Shown here in pieces: positions 29,874 through 39,032 of a stretch of DNA of 64,000 nucleotides. The translations under genes and the position numbers were made by a program. Within the stretch, counting starts at the first letter, position 1; the number at the start of each line of letters is the position of its first letter. The notes beneath the pieces were generated by a model. The model saw only the letters and a program-made list of their open reading frames with translations, had not been told where the DNA came from and did not search any database. The stretch is taken from contig NZ_LXXZ01000026.1 of NCBI RefSeq assembly GCF_003244875.1, positions 186,001-250,000 on the forward strand, in the 5' to 3' direction. The stretch is from Stenotrophomonas sepilia. GTDB lineage: Bacteria; Pseudomonadota; Gammaproteobacteria; Xanthomonadales; Xanthomonadaceae.

Positions 29874-31262
29874 TCAGGCCAGCACCTGGTAGCAGGGCTG
29901 GTACTCGCCGGAGATCTTCATCCGGCGCTGCTCGACGAAGGCGCGCAGCAGCGCATCCAGCGCCTGCATCATGTCCGGGTCGCCGTGGATCTGGAACGGC
30001 CCGAACTGCTCGATGCGGCGCATGCCGTCTTCCTTCACGTTGCCGGCGACGATGCCCGAGAACGCGCGGCGCAGGTCGGCCGCCAGCGCGTGCGGGGCAC
30101 GCCCATGGTGCAGGTCCAGCGCGGCCATCGCTTCGTGGGTGGGTACGAACGGCTGCTGGTACTCCCACGGAATCTCGATCGACCAGTTGAAGAAGAACGA
30201 GTCCTTCTGCGCCAGACGGTGCTCGCGCACGCGCTTGATGCCGTTGGCCATCTTCTTCGCAACCGCCACCGGGTCGCCGATGATGATCTCGTAGCGATCG
30301 GCAGCCGCATCGCCCAGGGTCAGGCGGATGAAGCGATCAATCTGCTCGAAGTACGGTGCCGCTACCGTCGGGCCGGTCAGGATCAGCGGGAACGGCAGGT
30401 CCTTGTTCTCCTCGCGCAGCAGGATGCCGAGCAGGTACAGGATCTCTTCGGCGGTACCGACGCCACCGGCGAACACGATGATGCCGTGGCCGATGCGGAC
30501 GAAGGCCTCAAGGCGCTTCTCGATGTCCGGCATGATCACCAGGTGGTTGACGATCGGGTTCGGCGACTCGGCGGCGATGATGCCCGGCTCGGTCAGGCCG
30601 ATGTAACGCGTCACGGTACGGCGCTGCTTGGCGTGGGCGATGGTGGCACCCTTCATCGGGCCCTTCATCGCACCCGGGCCACAGCCGGTGCAGATGTCCA
30701 GGCCGCGCAGGCCCAGTTCATAGCCCACCTGCTTGGTGTACAGGTATTCGTCGCGCGAGATCGAGTGTCCGCCCCAGCACACCACCAGGTTCGGATCACC
30801 CGGATTGAGGATGCGCGCGTTGCGCAGCAGGCCGAACACCGCGTTGGTGATGCCCTCGGATGACTCCAGCTCGGCCGCGTAGGCCGGGCCCATTTCGATG
30901 GCCATGTAGGCCAGGTCGCGCACGACGGCGAACAGCAGTTCGGCGACACCGCGGATGATCTCGCCGTCGACGAAGGCCATCGCCGGTGCGTTGACCAGAT
31001 CGATGCGCACGCCGCGATCCTGCTGCGCTACCTGGATGTCGAAATCAGGGTAGAGATCGCGCGCGGCGCGCGGATCGTCGGAGGCGCTGCCGCTGGTCAG
31101 CACGGCCAGCGCGCAGCGGCGCAGCAGCTCATGCATGCCGCCGGCGGAGGCATCGCGCAGGCGTGCCACCTCGGCCCGCGACAACACATCCAGCCCACCG
31201 CGCGGGTAGATCCGGGCATCCTGCACCGGCAGTGCACGGGCCGATTTTTCGTTCGTGGTCAT
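29874..31262 (-). CDS. ppnN: Pyrimidine/purine nucleotide 5'-monophosphate nucleosidase (LOG family)
   Basis: 462 aa, like the ~454-aa E. coli PpnN/YgdH. It splits nucleoside monophosphates to base and ribose 5-phosphate and is controlled by (p)ppGpp in E. coli (family knowledge). Landmarks: CTGCGPGAMKGPMKGA and the LOG core FAGGVGTAEE (variant of PGGxGTxxE) around residues 205-290, with N- and C-terminal flanking domains unique to PpnN. ATG 31262 is assumed; a TTG at 31268 has better spacing to the AAGGA ribosome site (~9 bp). The leader upstream contains an intrinsic terminator (31313-31344). Confidence 0.9.
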   Translation of the reverse strand: MTTNEKSARALPVQDARIYPRGGLDVLSRAEVARLRDASAGGMHELLRRCALAVLTSGSASDDPRAARDLYPDFDIQVAQQDRGVRIDLVNAPAMAFVDGEIIRGVAELLFAVVRDLAYMAIEMGPAYAAELESSEGITNAVFGLLRNARILNPGDPNLVVCWGGHSISRDEYLYTKQVGYELGLRGLDICTGCGPGAMKGPMKGATIAHAKQRRTVTRYIGLTEPGIIAAESPNPIVNHLVIMPDIEKRLEAFVRIGHGIIVFAGGVGTAEEILYLLGILLREENKDLPFPLILTGPTVAAPYFEQIDRFIRLTLGDAAADRYEIIIGDPVAVAKKMANGIKRVREHRLAQKDSFFFNWSIEIPWEYQQPFVPTHEAMAALDLHHGRAPHALAADLRRAFSGIVAGNVKEDGMRRIEQFGPFQIHGDPDMMQALDALLRAFVEQRRMKISGEYQPCYQVLA

Positions 31263-31312
31263 GTCCAATTTTTCGCTTCCTTCAAGGTTTCCGACTGTAC
31301 TGCCGCCCCCTT

Positions 31313-31344
31313 AAAAAGCAAAACGGCCGGGAAGCCCGACCGTT
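31313..31344 (-). terminator. Intrinsic terminator in the leader of ppnN
   Basis: On the minus strand AACGGTCGGG, a three-base loop and CCCGGCCGTT (one wobble) are followed by TTGCTTTTT. It is only ~50 bp before the ppnN start, leaving little room for a promoter in between, so it looks like an attenuator or the end of a short RNA. Confidence 0.7.
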
Positions 31345-31413
31345 GGATGTGTACCGCCCGCGTCCGCCATTTCGGGACCGCATCGGCGGCGTTGGCACCG
31401 CGCACATTTCTGG

Positions 31414-31442
31414 ATGCTACGCCGTTGCCCCACGCCCTGCAA
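31414..31442 (-). promoter_or_regulatory. Weak candidate promoter for the ppnN leader
   Basis: On the minus strand TTGCAG, a 17-bp spacer and TAGCAT. A transcript from here would run ~95 nt to the terminator at 31313-31344. The boxes match consensus only partly. Confidence 0.3.
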
Positions 31443-31455
31443 GAACTTTCGCCTG

Positions 31456-31492
31456 AACGGAAAACGGCCGGGTTTCCCCGGCCGTTTCCGTT
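31456..31492 (-). terminator. Strong hairpin after the TonB-dependent receptor gene
   Basis: On the minus strand AACGGaAACGGCCGGG, GAAA loop and CCCGGCCGTTttCCGTT form a long near-perfect stem 23 bp beyond the receptor stop. Its core AACGGCCGGG is repeated in the second hairpin 110 bp downstream. Confidence 0.8.
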
Positions 31493-31515
31493 TACAGCCA
31501 CGCTACGTCAGTGCA

Positions 31516-34500
31516 TCAGAACTGGTAGCGGAAGCCCAGCTGCAGCGACCACTGCGAGACACCGACGTCGAAGCCATCTGCGTCGTTGTTGGCCACCGTC
31601 GGCAGGTCAGCACCGCGGAAGTTGTAGACGTACTTGCCGTCCTTGATGCCCTGCAGGGTAGCCACGCGCGCATCGGCGAAGAAGCCGTAGTCGTAGATGT
31701 TGCCCCACTTCTTGTTGAGCATGTTGCCGACGTTCTGGATGTCCAGCCACACTTCCGACTTGTGACCCTTCATGAAGCCCGGCAGCTGCTGGCTGATACG
31801 GATATCGAAGGTATTGATCCAGCCGGTACGGAACTGGTTGGCCGGAGCGTAGCCACCTGCGTACTTGGCCAGCTGCGGGTTGGCCGCCAGCCATTCGTAG
31901 AACGACTTCTCCATAGCCGCATCCGGGGTGAAGTTGCTGCCCACCAGATTGCCGAACAGAACCTCACCCGGGTTCGGCACGTAGAACAGGTCGTTCGCGG
32001 AGCGGCCGTCGCCGTTGGCATCGTTCACGTACACGTAGCTGTACGGACGGCCGCTGCGGCCCTCATACACCAGGCCGACCTTGGTTTCGTAGTCGCCGAA
32101 GAACTTGTGCTTCCAGTTCAGCGAGCCCGACAGGCGGTCACGGATCTGGTAGCGCGAGGTGTTCTCGGTTTCGCTGTTGGCGTTGAAGGCGTACTGGTAG
32201 TTCCAACCCGAGCTTGCGGTGGAGCTGGTCAGCGAACCCACTTCAGTAGCGTCGGTGTAGGTGTAACCGATGTTCCAGGACCAGTCACTGGCGTCCGACC
32301 ACGGCTTGCTCAGCGACACGGTGAACTGCGAGGTGCGGCCCTTGTCGGTGTTGGCGATTTCGTAGACGGCGTCGTAGCCGCGATTCCGCCCGAAGCGGGC
32401 ATCGTTGTTGGTCCACAGGTTGCCGTTGCGCGACGCAGCGTAATAGAGCTCACGACCGTCCGGACCCAGCTGCTGCACCGGGCCCAGGTTCAGGTTCCTG
32501 TAGTACAGGGCATCCTTGACCTTGGTGACCAGCAGCTCGGCCGAAGCCACGATGCCGTACCACGGGGTTTCATGATCGAAGGCCAGGTTGGCCTTGTACA
32601 CCGACGGCATCTTGAAGTCGCTGCCGACGAAGTTGACGTTCTGACGGTTCGAGCCCGGGGTAGTCGGGACCGGCTGACTGTCCTTGTTCCCGCTGAACGG
32701 CAGCGTGCGATCGTAGGCAGTGTAGGCGTACACCGAATTGTTGAAGCCGGTGGCCGAGTAGCTGTTGCTCAGCCACACCTGCGGCGCATCACCCTGGAAC
32801 AGGCCCACGCCGCCGCGCAGCTGGGTCGGACGCTCGCTGTCGAAGGTGTAGTTGAAACCGACGCGCGGCTGGATCAGGAACTTGTTGCTCAGCACCTCGC
32901 TGTTGTCGCGACCGAAGAAGGTCGAGGCTGCAGCGTTGTAGGTCGGGGCCGGGCTGGTGTCGGCACGGTCGGCACGCACGCCCAGGGTCAGGGTCAGGTT
33001 GTTGTTGACATACCAGGTGTCCTGCACGAACAGGGCCAGGTTGCTGTACTTGTAGTCAGCCGGAATCGAGCCCGGGGTGCGCTCCGGGTTGTAGTTGTAG
33101 CTGCTCCAGCGGCCAGCGGCGAAGTTGTCCAGGCCGTAGAAGGTGTAGGCACCCCACGAGTTGGCGCCGAAGTAGTTGTAGATGTCGTTGGTGTCGTACG
33201 AGGCGCCGAACTTGACGTCGTGGTCACCCAGGGTCCAGGTGGCGGCGGCGTAGTAGTTCCATGCCTTGGTCTCGAGGATGTTGTCCTGCGAATTGACCTC
33301 GGTACCCAGGTACAGCGAGTCGCCCGACGGCGCTGCCTCGTTGCCGCCGAAGTAGATGCGGATGCTCGGCGCGTCGGTGGAGACGTTGCGGATCGCCGAG
33401 TACTCGCGGTACGACGCCTTCAATTCGGTCGAGAAGTTCGGGGTCCAGTCGCTGAACAGCTGGGCGACGTAGCTCTCGTTGGTCTTGTCATGCTGGTACC
33501 AGTACGAGCTCAGCGAGGCCGAACTGGTGGTCATGCCGTTGATGCGCAGCTTGCTCTGGTCGATCTTGCTGTAACGGATGTTGGCGCGGTGGTTCTCGCT
33601 GATGTTCCAGTCCAGCTTCAGCGCGTACTCTTCCATCTCCGTGTCGCCGTTGCTTTCCAGACCGCCGGCATTGAAGCCATAGTTCTGCGCGATCTGCTGC
33701 GCGCGGGTCACGTCGGCCAGGGTGAACTGCGGATTGGCCTTGCCCAGCGCGGTGCCGCTCAGGTCGGCACCCGGGGCGGCCTGCTTGAACTTTTCATAGT
33801 TGGCGAAGAAGAACAGCTTGTCCTTGACGATCGGGCCGCCCAGGGTCATGCCGTAGGTTTCTTCCTTGGTGAAGCCCTTGAACGGCTGGCCTTCCGGGTT
33901 GTCGCCGAACCAGTCGCCATCACGGTAGGTGCCGTATACCGAACCGTGGAATTCATTGGTACCCGACTTGGTCACCGCGTTGACGGTGGCACCGGCGGCA
34001 GCAGCGATGCTGACGTCGTAGTTCGACAGGTTGATGTCCAGGGCTTCGATGGCTTCCATCGCGACCGGCTGGCGGCGGGTCGGCATGTTGTTGCCTTCCA
34101 GGCCGAAGGTGTCGCTGGCCGAGACGCCGTCGATGTTGATCGAGTTGAAGCGCGGGTTCTGGCCACCGGCCGAGATCGAGCCCGAGGCGCGATCGATGAA
34201 GGTCACGCGCGGATCCAGGCGCATCAGATCCTGGATGTTGCCGCCGATGGACGGCGCAACTTCGATCTGCTGCTGGCTGATGTTGGTGCCCGAGCCCATC
34301 TTGGTGGCGCTGAACACTTCCGAACCACCGCCGACAGCGGTGACCTGCACGGTGTCCAGGTTGGTCGCGGCGAGGTCGCCGGCCAGGGTGGCATTGATGG
34401 TGCCGGTCTGGTTCACGCCCAGGTAGACGCCATCTTCGGTCTTGGTGCCTTCACCCGGCTTGGTGATGGTGATCGAGTACGGACCACCCACGCGCAGGCC

Positions 34501-34719
34501 GCGCGCGTTGTAGCGGCCGGCCGCATCGGTGGTCGCACGCGAAACGGTGCCCGACTCGGTGTGGGTGATGGTGACTTCAGCGCCGGCAACGGGCTGGCCG
34601 CTGCGGGACACGACCTGGCCGCCGACACCGGCAGAGGTGCTCTGGGCGAAGGCGGGAGCGGCAGCAAGTGCAGCCACGAGACCAAGGGTAAGCTTGGACA
34701 TCCGGAGTGGGTGGGTCAT
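31516..34719 (-). CDS. Oar-like TonB-dependent receptor
   Basis: 1067 aa outer-membrane protein. Signal peptide at ~1-25 (LTLGLVAALAAAPAFAQ). An N-terminal carboxypeptidase-regulatory-like beta-sandwich (~28-110, GQVVSRSGQPVAGAEVTI) precedes the plug (~125-245, with NINIDGVSASDTFGLEGNNMPT-type sequence) and a large 22-strand-type barrel ending in the outer-membrane C-terminal Phe (LGFRYQF). This is the Oar/adhesin-type receptor architecture, abundant in xanthomonads; substrate unknown, possibly peptides or glycans. ATG 34719 was chosen for the signal peptide and an upstream GAGG. Ends at a strong hairpin. Confidence 0.88.
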   Translation of the reverse strand: MTHPLRMSKLTLGLVAALAAAPAFAQSTSAGVGGQVVSRSGQPVAGAEVTITHTESGTVSRATTDAAGRYNARGLRVGGPYSITITKPGEGTKTEDGVYLGVNQTGTINATLAGDLAATNLDTVQVTAVGGGSEVFSATKMGSGTNISQQQIEVAPSIGGNIQDLMRLDPRVTFIDRASGSISAGGQNPRFNSINIDGVSASDTFGLEGNNMPTRRQPVAMEAIEALDINLSNYDVSIAAAAGATVNAVTKSGTNEFHGSVYGTYRDGDWFGDNPEGQPFKGFTKEETYGMTLGGPIVKDKLFFFANYEKFKQAAPGADLSGTALGKANPQFTLADVTRAQQIAQNYGFNAGGLESNGDTEMEEYALKLDWNISENHRANIRYSKIDQSKLRINGMTTSSASLSSYWYQHDKTNESYVAQLFSDWTPNFSTELKASYREYSAIRNVSTDAPSIRIYFGGNEAAPSGDSLYLGTEVNSQDNILETKAWNYYAAATWTLGDHDVKFGASYDTNDIYNYFGANSWGAYTFYGLDNFAAGRWSSYNYNPERTPGSIPADYKYSNLALFVQDTWYVNNNLTLTLGVRADRADTSPAPTYNAAASTFFGRDNSEVLSNKFLIQPRVGFNYTFDSERPTQLRGGVGLFQGDAPQVWLSNSYSATGFNNSVYAYTAYDRTLPFSGNKDSQPVPTTPGSNRQNVNFVGSDFKMPSVYKANLAFDHETPWYGIVASAELLVTKVKDALYYRNLNLGPVQQLGPDGRELYYAASRNGNLWTNNDARFGRNRGYDAVYEIANTDKGRTSQFTVSLSKPWSDASDWSWNIGYTYTDATEVGSLTSSTASSGWNYQYAFNANSETENTSRYQIRDRLSGSLNWKHKFFGDYETKVGLVYEGRSGRPYSYVYVNDANGDGRSANDLFYVPNPGEVLFGNLVGSNFTPDAAMEKSFYEWLAANPQLAKYAGGYAPANQFRTGWINTFDIRISQQLPGFMKGHKSEVWLDIQNVGNMLNKKWGNIYDYGFFADARVATLQGIKDGKYVYNFRGADLPTVANNDADGFDVGVSQWSLQLGFRYQF

Positions 34720-34843
34720 TTTTCGGTAGCCTCGATGCGAGTTGGCGATGGCGGAAAAAAAGCGCATCCAAGCAGCCCTGCGGGTGGCTGATCGGAGAGT
34801 TATCTGGGGTTCCCTACCGCTCGGCTGAAGGCAGCCCTAACGG

Positions 34844-34860
34844 TTAACACTAGATTAACA
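34844..34860 (-). promoter_or_regulatory. TGTTAA direct repeat upstream of the receptor gene
   Basis: On the minus strand TGTTAA occurs twice with an 11-bp period (one helical turn); the pair also contains the inverted arms GTTAA/TTAAC. It lies ~125 bp before the receptor ATG in a locally AT-rich patch, a plausible regulator site. No clear promoter was assigned. Confidence 0.35.
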
Positions 34861-34951
34861 CGCTACGCCATCATTGTGACGGTTGTGCGACAAACGGCAC
34901 CGGTTCGCAACGCAATCGTGACGGGTTCTTCACTCCGTCTTTCCACAGGGC

Positions 34952-35728
34952 TCACCTTTCCCGGGGCGTCTCACTGGCATCGAGAATCTGCCCGCGCCAG
35001 GTGCTCCCAGCGGCGGACAGCAGGGTCACCGCGGCGGCCGCCGCGGCTTCCGGGCCTTGCGCAGCCGGGTCCTGGTCCACGGAATAGGCGCGGGCCCGAA
35101 GCGCCGTGCGCAGGGGGCCGGGGTACAGGCCGCTGACCCGGATGGGACTGCGGCCCAGTTCATCGTGCAGGCTGGCGATCAGGCCACGCAGGCCGTGCTG
35201 GGCCACGCCATACCCCCCCCAATAGGCCTGCCCCACCCGGTCGGGGGCATCGACCGCGAACACCATGGCGGCATCCTCGCGTTGCCGCAGCAGCGGCAGG
35301 CAGGCCTGGGCCAGCCAGGCCGGTGCGGTCAGGGTGACATGGACCGCACGGGCGAAACTGGCCGGGTCAGCCAGTTCAAACGGAGTCAGCCCGGGGAAAT
35401 GCGCGGCGCAGACCAGCAGTCCATCCAGCCGCCCCAGCTCGCGCTGCAGGGCCTGGGCCAGTTCGGCATAGTCATCGGGACTGGCGCCTTCCAGGTCCAG
35501 CGGGTACAGAAGCGGTTCCGGACCGACCGCCTGGACCTGGGCATAGACCCGGTCCAGCCGGCGCGGCTTGCGTCCCAGCAGGACCACGGTGGCACCGGCT
35601 GCGGCTGCGGCGACCGCCGCGGCACTGCCCAGCCCTCCCCCGGCGCCGGCGACCAGTACGACGCGATCCTGCAACGGGCGGCCATCGATCGCCCCGTCAG
35701 TCGGTGACGTCGACGGCCAGGCACTCAT
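34952..35728 (-). CDS. Short-chain dehydrogenase/reductase-like protein with degenerate active site
   Basis: 258 aa Rossmann-fold protein, closest in layout to the YciK group. The cofactor loop AGAGGGLG is at residues ~27-34. Aligning by the WGGY segment, the catalytic Ser position holds Asp (AVDAPDR) and the catalytic Lys of YxxxK is Gln (YGVAQ); only the Tyr remains. It may therefore be a non-catalytic SDR or use other chemistry. It follows the glutaredoxin gene with a 4-bp overlap (ATGA), so the two are probably co-translated. Function unknown. Confidence 0.8.
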   Translation of the reverse strand: MSAWPSTSPTDGAIDGRPLQDRVVLVAGAGGGLGSAAAVAAAAAGATVVLLGRKPRRLDRVYAQVQAVGPEPLLYPLDLEGASPDDYAELAQALQRELGRLDGLLVCAAHFPGLTPFELADPASFARAVHVTLTAPAWLAQACLPLLRQREDAAMVFAVDAPDRVGQAYWGGYGVAQHGLRGLIASLHDELGRSPIRVSGLYPGPLRTALRARAYSVDQDPAAQGPEAAAAAAVTLLSAAGSTWRGQILDASETPRER

Positions 35729-36045
35729 CCCTGGGTCGCCTCTTCGACGATGCGCTTGAGCTCGCCGGATTCAAACAGTTCCATGACGATGTCGCAGCCG
35801 CCGATCAACTCACCGTTGATGAACAGCTGCGGGAAGGTCGGCAGATTGGAAAAGCGCGGCAGGTTCGCGCGGATCTCCGGCTCTTCGAGCACGTTGACAG
35901 TGCGCAGGGTGACGGCGCCGGCTGCCATCAACGCCTGCACGGCGCGACTGGAAAAGCCGCACATCGGGTATTGCGGGGTGCCCTTCATGAACAGCACGAG
36001 CGGGTAACGATCGACCTCGGCCTGGATTTGCTGCATTACCGCCAC
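35725..36045 (-). CDS. grxD: Monothiol glutaredoxin Grx4
   Basis: 106 aa from the GTG at 36045, which has AAGGAG 7 bp upstream; an ATG at 36036 and a longer frame to 36072 are alternatives. The monothiol CGFS active site is present (PQYPMCGFSS), with KGTPQ before it and the GSH-binding LPTFPQLFINGELIGGCDI. Grx4-type proteins carry and insert [2Fe-2S] clusters, usually with BolA (family knowledge). Superoxide dismutase is divergently encoded next door. Confidence 0.93.
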   Translation of the reverse strand: MAVMQQIQAEVDRYPLVLFMKGTPQYPMCGFSSRAVQALMAAGAVTLRTVNVLEEPEIRANLPRFSNLPTFPQLFINGELIGGCDIVMELFESGELKRIVEEATQG

Positions 36046-36165
36046 AACCACACTCCTTGCTTCGCCGGACAAACCGACCGTGATGGTCGGCTAGACTGCC
36101 CACGGTAGCCGCCATTGTAAGCAGATGGAACAGGCTACCGCCGTCCCCTGGCCACGAACCTGTCC

Positions 36166-36744
36166 ATGCCCGTCGAATTGCCTGCCCTGCCCTACCTCCC
36201 CGGCTCCCTGCAGCCCCACCTGTCCGCGCAGACCGTTGAGTTGCATCACGGCCGCCACCACCGCGCCTACGTTGACGCGGTCAACGCCGGCACTCTCGGC
36301 ACCGAGTGGGAGGAGGCGTCACTGGAAGAGATCGTGCGCCATGCCCAGGGCACGCTGTTCGATGCGGCCGCCCAGGCCTGGAACCACGGCTTCTATTGGC
36401 AGTGCCTGCGCCCGCGCGGCGGCGGCGAGCCGCAGGGCCGGCTGGGCGAGCTGGTCAAGCGCCAGTTCGGTGATGCGCAGCGCCTGCGCGAGGAATTCAA
36501 CCGCACCGCGCTGGGCCTGTTCGGCTCGGGCTGGGTGTGGCTGGTGCAGCACCCCGGTGGTCAGCTCGGCATCCAGGCCACCCGCAACGCCGGCACGCCA
36601 CTGACCGGCGAAAGCACCCCGCTGCTGTGCTGCGATGTCTGGGAGCACGCCTACTACACCGATTACCAGAATGATCGCGCGCGTTACCTGAATGCCTTCT
36701 GGCAGATGGTCAACTGGGAATTCGCCGAGAGCCAGCTGCGCTGA
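36166..36744 (+). CDS. sodB: Superoxide dismutase, Fe/Mn family
   Basis: 192 aa, normal for iron SOD. Metal ligands are visible: His in ELHHGRHHRAYV (~27), His in QAWNHGFYW (~74), and Asp and His in CDVWEHAYYTDY (~157-161). The LFGSGWVWLV segment with the second-sphere residues fits a Fe/Mn enzyme, and the C-terminal half suggests Fe, though metal choice is not certain. Cytoplasmic; disproportionates superoxide. Divergent from grxD across ~120 bp. Confidence 0.95.
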   Translation: MPVELPALPYLPGSLQPHLSAQTVELHHGRHHRAYVDAVNAGTLGTEWEEASLEEIVRHAQGTLFDAAAQAWNHGFYWQCLRPRGGGEPQGRLGELVKRQFGDAQRLREEFNRTALGLFGSGWVWLVQHPGGQLGIQATRNAGTPLTGESTPLLCCDVWEHAYYTDYQNDRARYLNAFWQMVNWEFAESQLR

Positions 36745-36764
36745 GGCAGCGGCTCGGTCCCGGG

Positions 36765-36840
36765 GTAGTGCCGGCCGCTGGCCGGCAACCCACTGGACGC
36801 ACAAGGATGCCGGGGTTGCCGGCCAGCGGCCGGCACTACC
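36765..36840. repeat. SMAG pair, head-to-head
   Basis: GTAGTGCCGGCCGCTGGCCGGC and its inverse form flank ~30 bp; the full unit is a large inverted repeat between sodB and the convergent AhpD-like gene. Confidence 0.9.
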
Positions 36841-36858
36841 GAAATGCAGAGCGGAGCG

Positions 36859-37200
36859 TCACGCGTTCTCGTGCGCAGCCACCGCGTCCATCACCCGCGC
36901 CGAGTACACCAGCGCCGCGCCGGCATTGAGCGACACCGCCACGCCCAGTGCTTCGGCGATTTCCTCGCGACTGGCGCCCTGCTTCAGTGCAGCGTCCACG
37001 TGCACGGTGATGCAGCCGTCGCAGCGGGTGGTCACCGCCACCGCCAATGCGATCAGCTCACGGGTCTTGGCATCCAGGTGGTTGGTCTGGGCACCGGCAT
37101 TGGCCAGGGTGGCGTAGCCCTTGACCGTGTCCGGCGAGAGCTTGCCGATCTCGCCGATGCGGCCCTTCAGTTCCTTGCGGTAGGCATTCCAGTCAAGCAT
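36859..37200 (-). CDS. Carboxymuconolactone decarboxylase (AhpD-like) family protein
   Basis: 113 aa. Carries the AhpD-type thiol motif TRCDGCITVH (CxxC plus His) at ~57-66 and the family motif NHLDAKTRELIALAVAV. Such proteins act as peroxide-related thiol oxidoreductases or gamma-carboxymuconolactone decarboxylase relatives; the intact CxxC-His favours the antioxidant type. It lies near sodB and grxD, which fits an oxidative-stress neighbourhood, but it has its own transcription unit. Confidence 0.9.
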   Translation of the reverse strand: MLDWNAYRKELKGRIGEIGKLSPDTVKGYATLANAGAQTNHLDAKTRELIALAVAVTTRCDGCITVHVDAALKQGASREEIAEALGVAVSLNAGAALVYSARVMDAVAAHENA

Positions 37201-37296
37201 GGTCGTGACTCCTGTGAAAGGAGCTCCACGCTACCACCGGCAATGGTGCGCCGATGCCTGCACCGGCGCGCCACACCGTTGCAGGCATACAGGGTT

Positions 37297-37317
37297 GTGC
37301 CGGCCATTGGCCGGCAC
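37297..37317. repeat. SMAG-type hairpin after purK
   Basis: Palindrome GTGCCGGCCATTGGCCGGCAC, 9 bp beyond the purK stop codon on its downstream side. Same family as the other GCCGGC hairpins in the window. Confidence 0.75.
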
Positions 37318-37325
37318 GCCCGGGC

Positions 37326-38474
37326 TCAGCGGTTGCGCAGCGCGTGCACTGCCGGCGCCACCTGAGCCTGGCGGTCCAGCTCCAGGCCGACCTGGTCCAG
37401 CGCATCGGCCAATGCAGCGGCATCATCGTCGCGCAACGTGGCGTGGCCGACCTTGCGACCTTCGCGCGGCTCCTTGCCGTAATCGTGCCAATGGCCACTG
37501 GCCTGACCCAGCACCGGCGCCGGATCGGGCATCGCGCCCAGCCAGTTCAGCATGCAGGCATGGCCGAGCATGCGGGTGCTGCCCAGTGGCAGGCCCAGCA
37601 CGGCACGCAGGTGGTTCTCGAACTGCGAGGTCTCGCTGCCTTCGATGGTCCAGTGCCCGGAGTTGTGCACGCGCGGTGCCATCTCGTTGGCCAGCAGTTC
37701 GCCGTCGCGACAGAACAGCTCCAGTGCGAACACGCCCACATACTGCAGGTGCTCGGCGACGCGGCGGGCATAGCCGATCGCTGCCTGCCGCTCGGCGTCG
37801 GACAGCACCGCTGGTGCCACGCTGGCCGACAGCACGCCGTCGACATGCCAGTTGCCGGTGACCGGCCAGGCTTCGAAGCTGCCATCGCGGCCACGCACGG
37901 CCACCACGCTGACCTCGCGTTGGAAGGCCACGAAGCCCTCCAGGATCAGTCCGGTGCGCTCCGCCTGGGCACCGAGCGCATCCCATGCGGCGTCGATGTC
38001 GGCTTCGCTGCGCAGGCGGAACTGACCCTTGCCGTCGTAGCCGAGGCGGCGGGTCTTGAGGATGCACGGCTGGCCGAACTCAGCCGCCTTCGCCGCCAGC
38101 TCGTCGCGGTTACGGATGTCGGCGAAGGCCGGCAGCGGAATACCCAGCTGCTGGAACAGGGTCTTCTCGCTCAACCGGTCCTGGGCCACCGCCAGCGCGG
38201 CCGGCGGCGGATAGACCGGCACGCGGTCGGCCAGGAACTGTGCACTGTCGGCAGGTACGTTCTCGAAATCGAAGGTGACCACATCGACCTTGGCGGCGAA
38301 GTCCGCCAGGGCCTGGCGGTCATCGAAGGCGCCCACGGTGAGCGGCGCCAGCGGGCCGCTGCAGGCGTCGGCGGCCGGGTCGTACAGTTCGAAGCGAAGC
38401 CCCAGCGGCGCACCGGCCAGGACCATCATGCGGGCGAGCTGGCCGCCGCCCAGGATGCCGACGGTCAGGCTCAT
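37326..38474 (-). CDS. purK: N5-carboxyaminoimidazole ribonucleotide synthase
   Basis: 382 aa ATP-grasp enzyme of purine synthesis: AIR + ATP + bicarbonate to N5-[16 protein letters not shown] is at residues 6-17, the ATP-grasp core includes [15 protein letters not shown], and the [25 protein letters not shown] segment is diagnostic. Overlaps purE by 4 bp; the two act consecutively. Confidence 0.97.
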   Translation of the reverse strand: MSLTVGILGGGQLARMMVLAGAPLGLRFELYDPAADACSGPLAPLTVGAFDDRQALADFAAKVDVVTFDFENVPADSAQFLADRVPVYPPPAALAVAQDRLSEKTLFQQLGIPLPAFADIRNRDELAAKAAEFGQPCILKTRRLGYDGKGQFRLRSEADIDAAWDALGAQAERTGLILEGFVAFQREVSVVAVRGRDGSFEAWPVTGNWHVDGVLSASVAPAVLSDAERQAAIGYARRVAEHLQYVGVFALELFCRDGELLANEMAPRVHNSGHWTIEGSETSQFENHLRAVLGLPLGSTRMLGHACMLNWLGAMPDPAPVLGQASGHWHDYGKEPREGRKVGHATLRDDDAAALADALDQVGLELDRQAQVAPAVHALRNR

Positions 38475-38974
38475 TGGCGCGGATCGTCGTGGGCCATCAC
38501 GTCTTCGGTCTGGCGTGCACGGAAGGCATCGAGCGCCTGGCCGATCGCCGGCTGGTCGCTGGCCAGCATCGCCGCCGCGAACAGCGCGGCGTTGGAGGCG
38601 CCGGCGTTGCCGATGGCGAAGGTGGCGACCGGGATGCCGGCCGGCATCTGCACGATCGACAGCAGGGAATCCATGCCGTTGAGGGCTTTGGACTGCACCG
38701 GCACACCCAGCACCGGCACGGCGGTCTTGGCCGCGATCATGCCTGGCAGGTGCGCGGCCCCGCCGGCACCGGCGATGATCGCGCGCAGGCCACGCGGGCC
38801 CGCCTGCTCGGCGTAACTGAACAACACATCCGGCGTCCGATGCGCGGACACCACCTTCACTTCGAACGGAACACCCAGGGCTTCAAGCTTCTGGGCGGCG
38901 TGCTGCATGGTTTCCCAGTCGGAACGGGAACCCATGACGATGCCGACAAGCGGCGCGATCGGGTTGGGGGTCAT
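38471..38974 (-). CDS. purE: N5-carboxyaminoimidazole ribonucleotide mutase
   Basis: 167 aa, normal length. Converts N5-CAIR to CAIR. Signature [12 protein letters not shown] (~13-24) and VSAHRTP (~45) are intact, as is [10 protein letters not shown]. First gene of the purEK unit, divergent from the Trm112-like/nadC pair over a ~58-bp gap. Confidence 0.97.
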   Translation of the reverse strand: MTPNPIAPLVGIVMGSRSDWETMQHAAQKLEALGVPFEVKVVSAHRTPDVLFSYAEQAGPRGLRAIIAGAGGAAHLPGMIAAKTAVPVLGVPVQSKALNGMDSLLSIVQMPAGIPVATFAIGNAGASNAALFAAAMLASDQPAIGQALDAFRARQTEDVMAHDDPRQ

Positions 38975-39032
38975 TGGCCGTCACCTGCCTTAAAGACGTA
39001 TTCTAGCCGTCTTCCACGCAAGACGAAGAACC

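Noticed and set aside
31414-34791. 1125-codon open frame on the + strand
   Set aside because: Antisense to the TonB-dependent receptor gene; Val/Arg-rich with no domain pattern.
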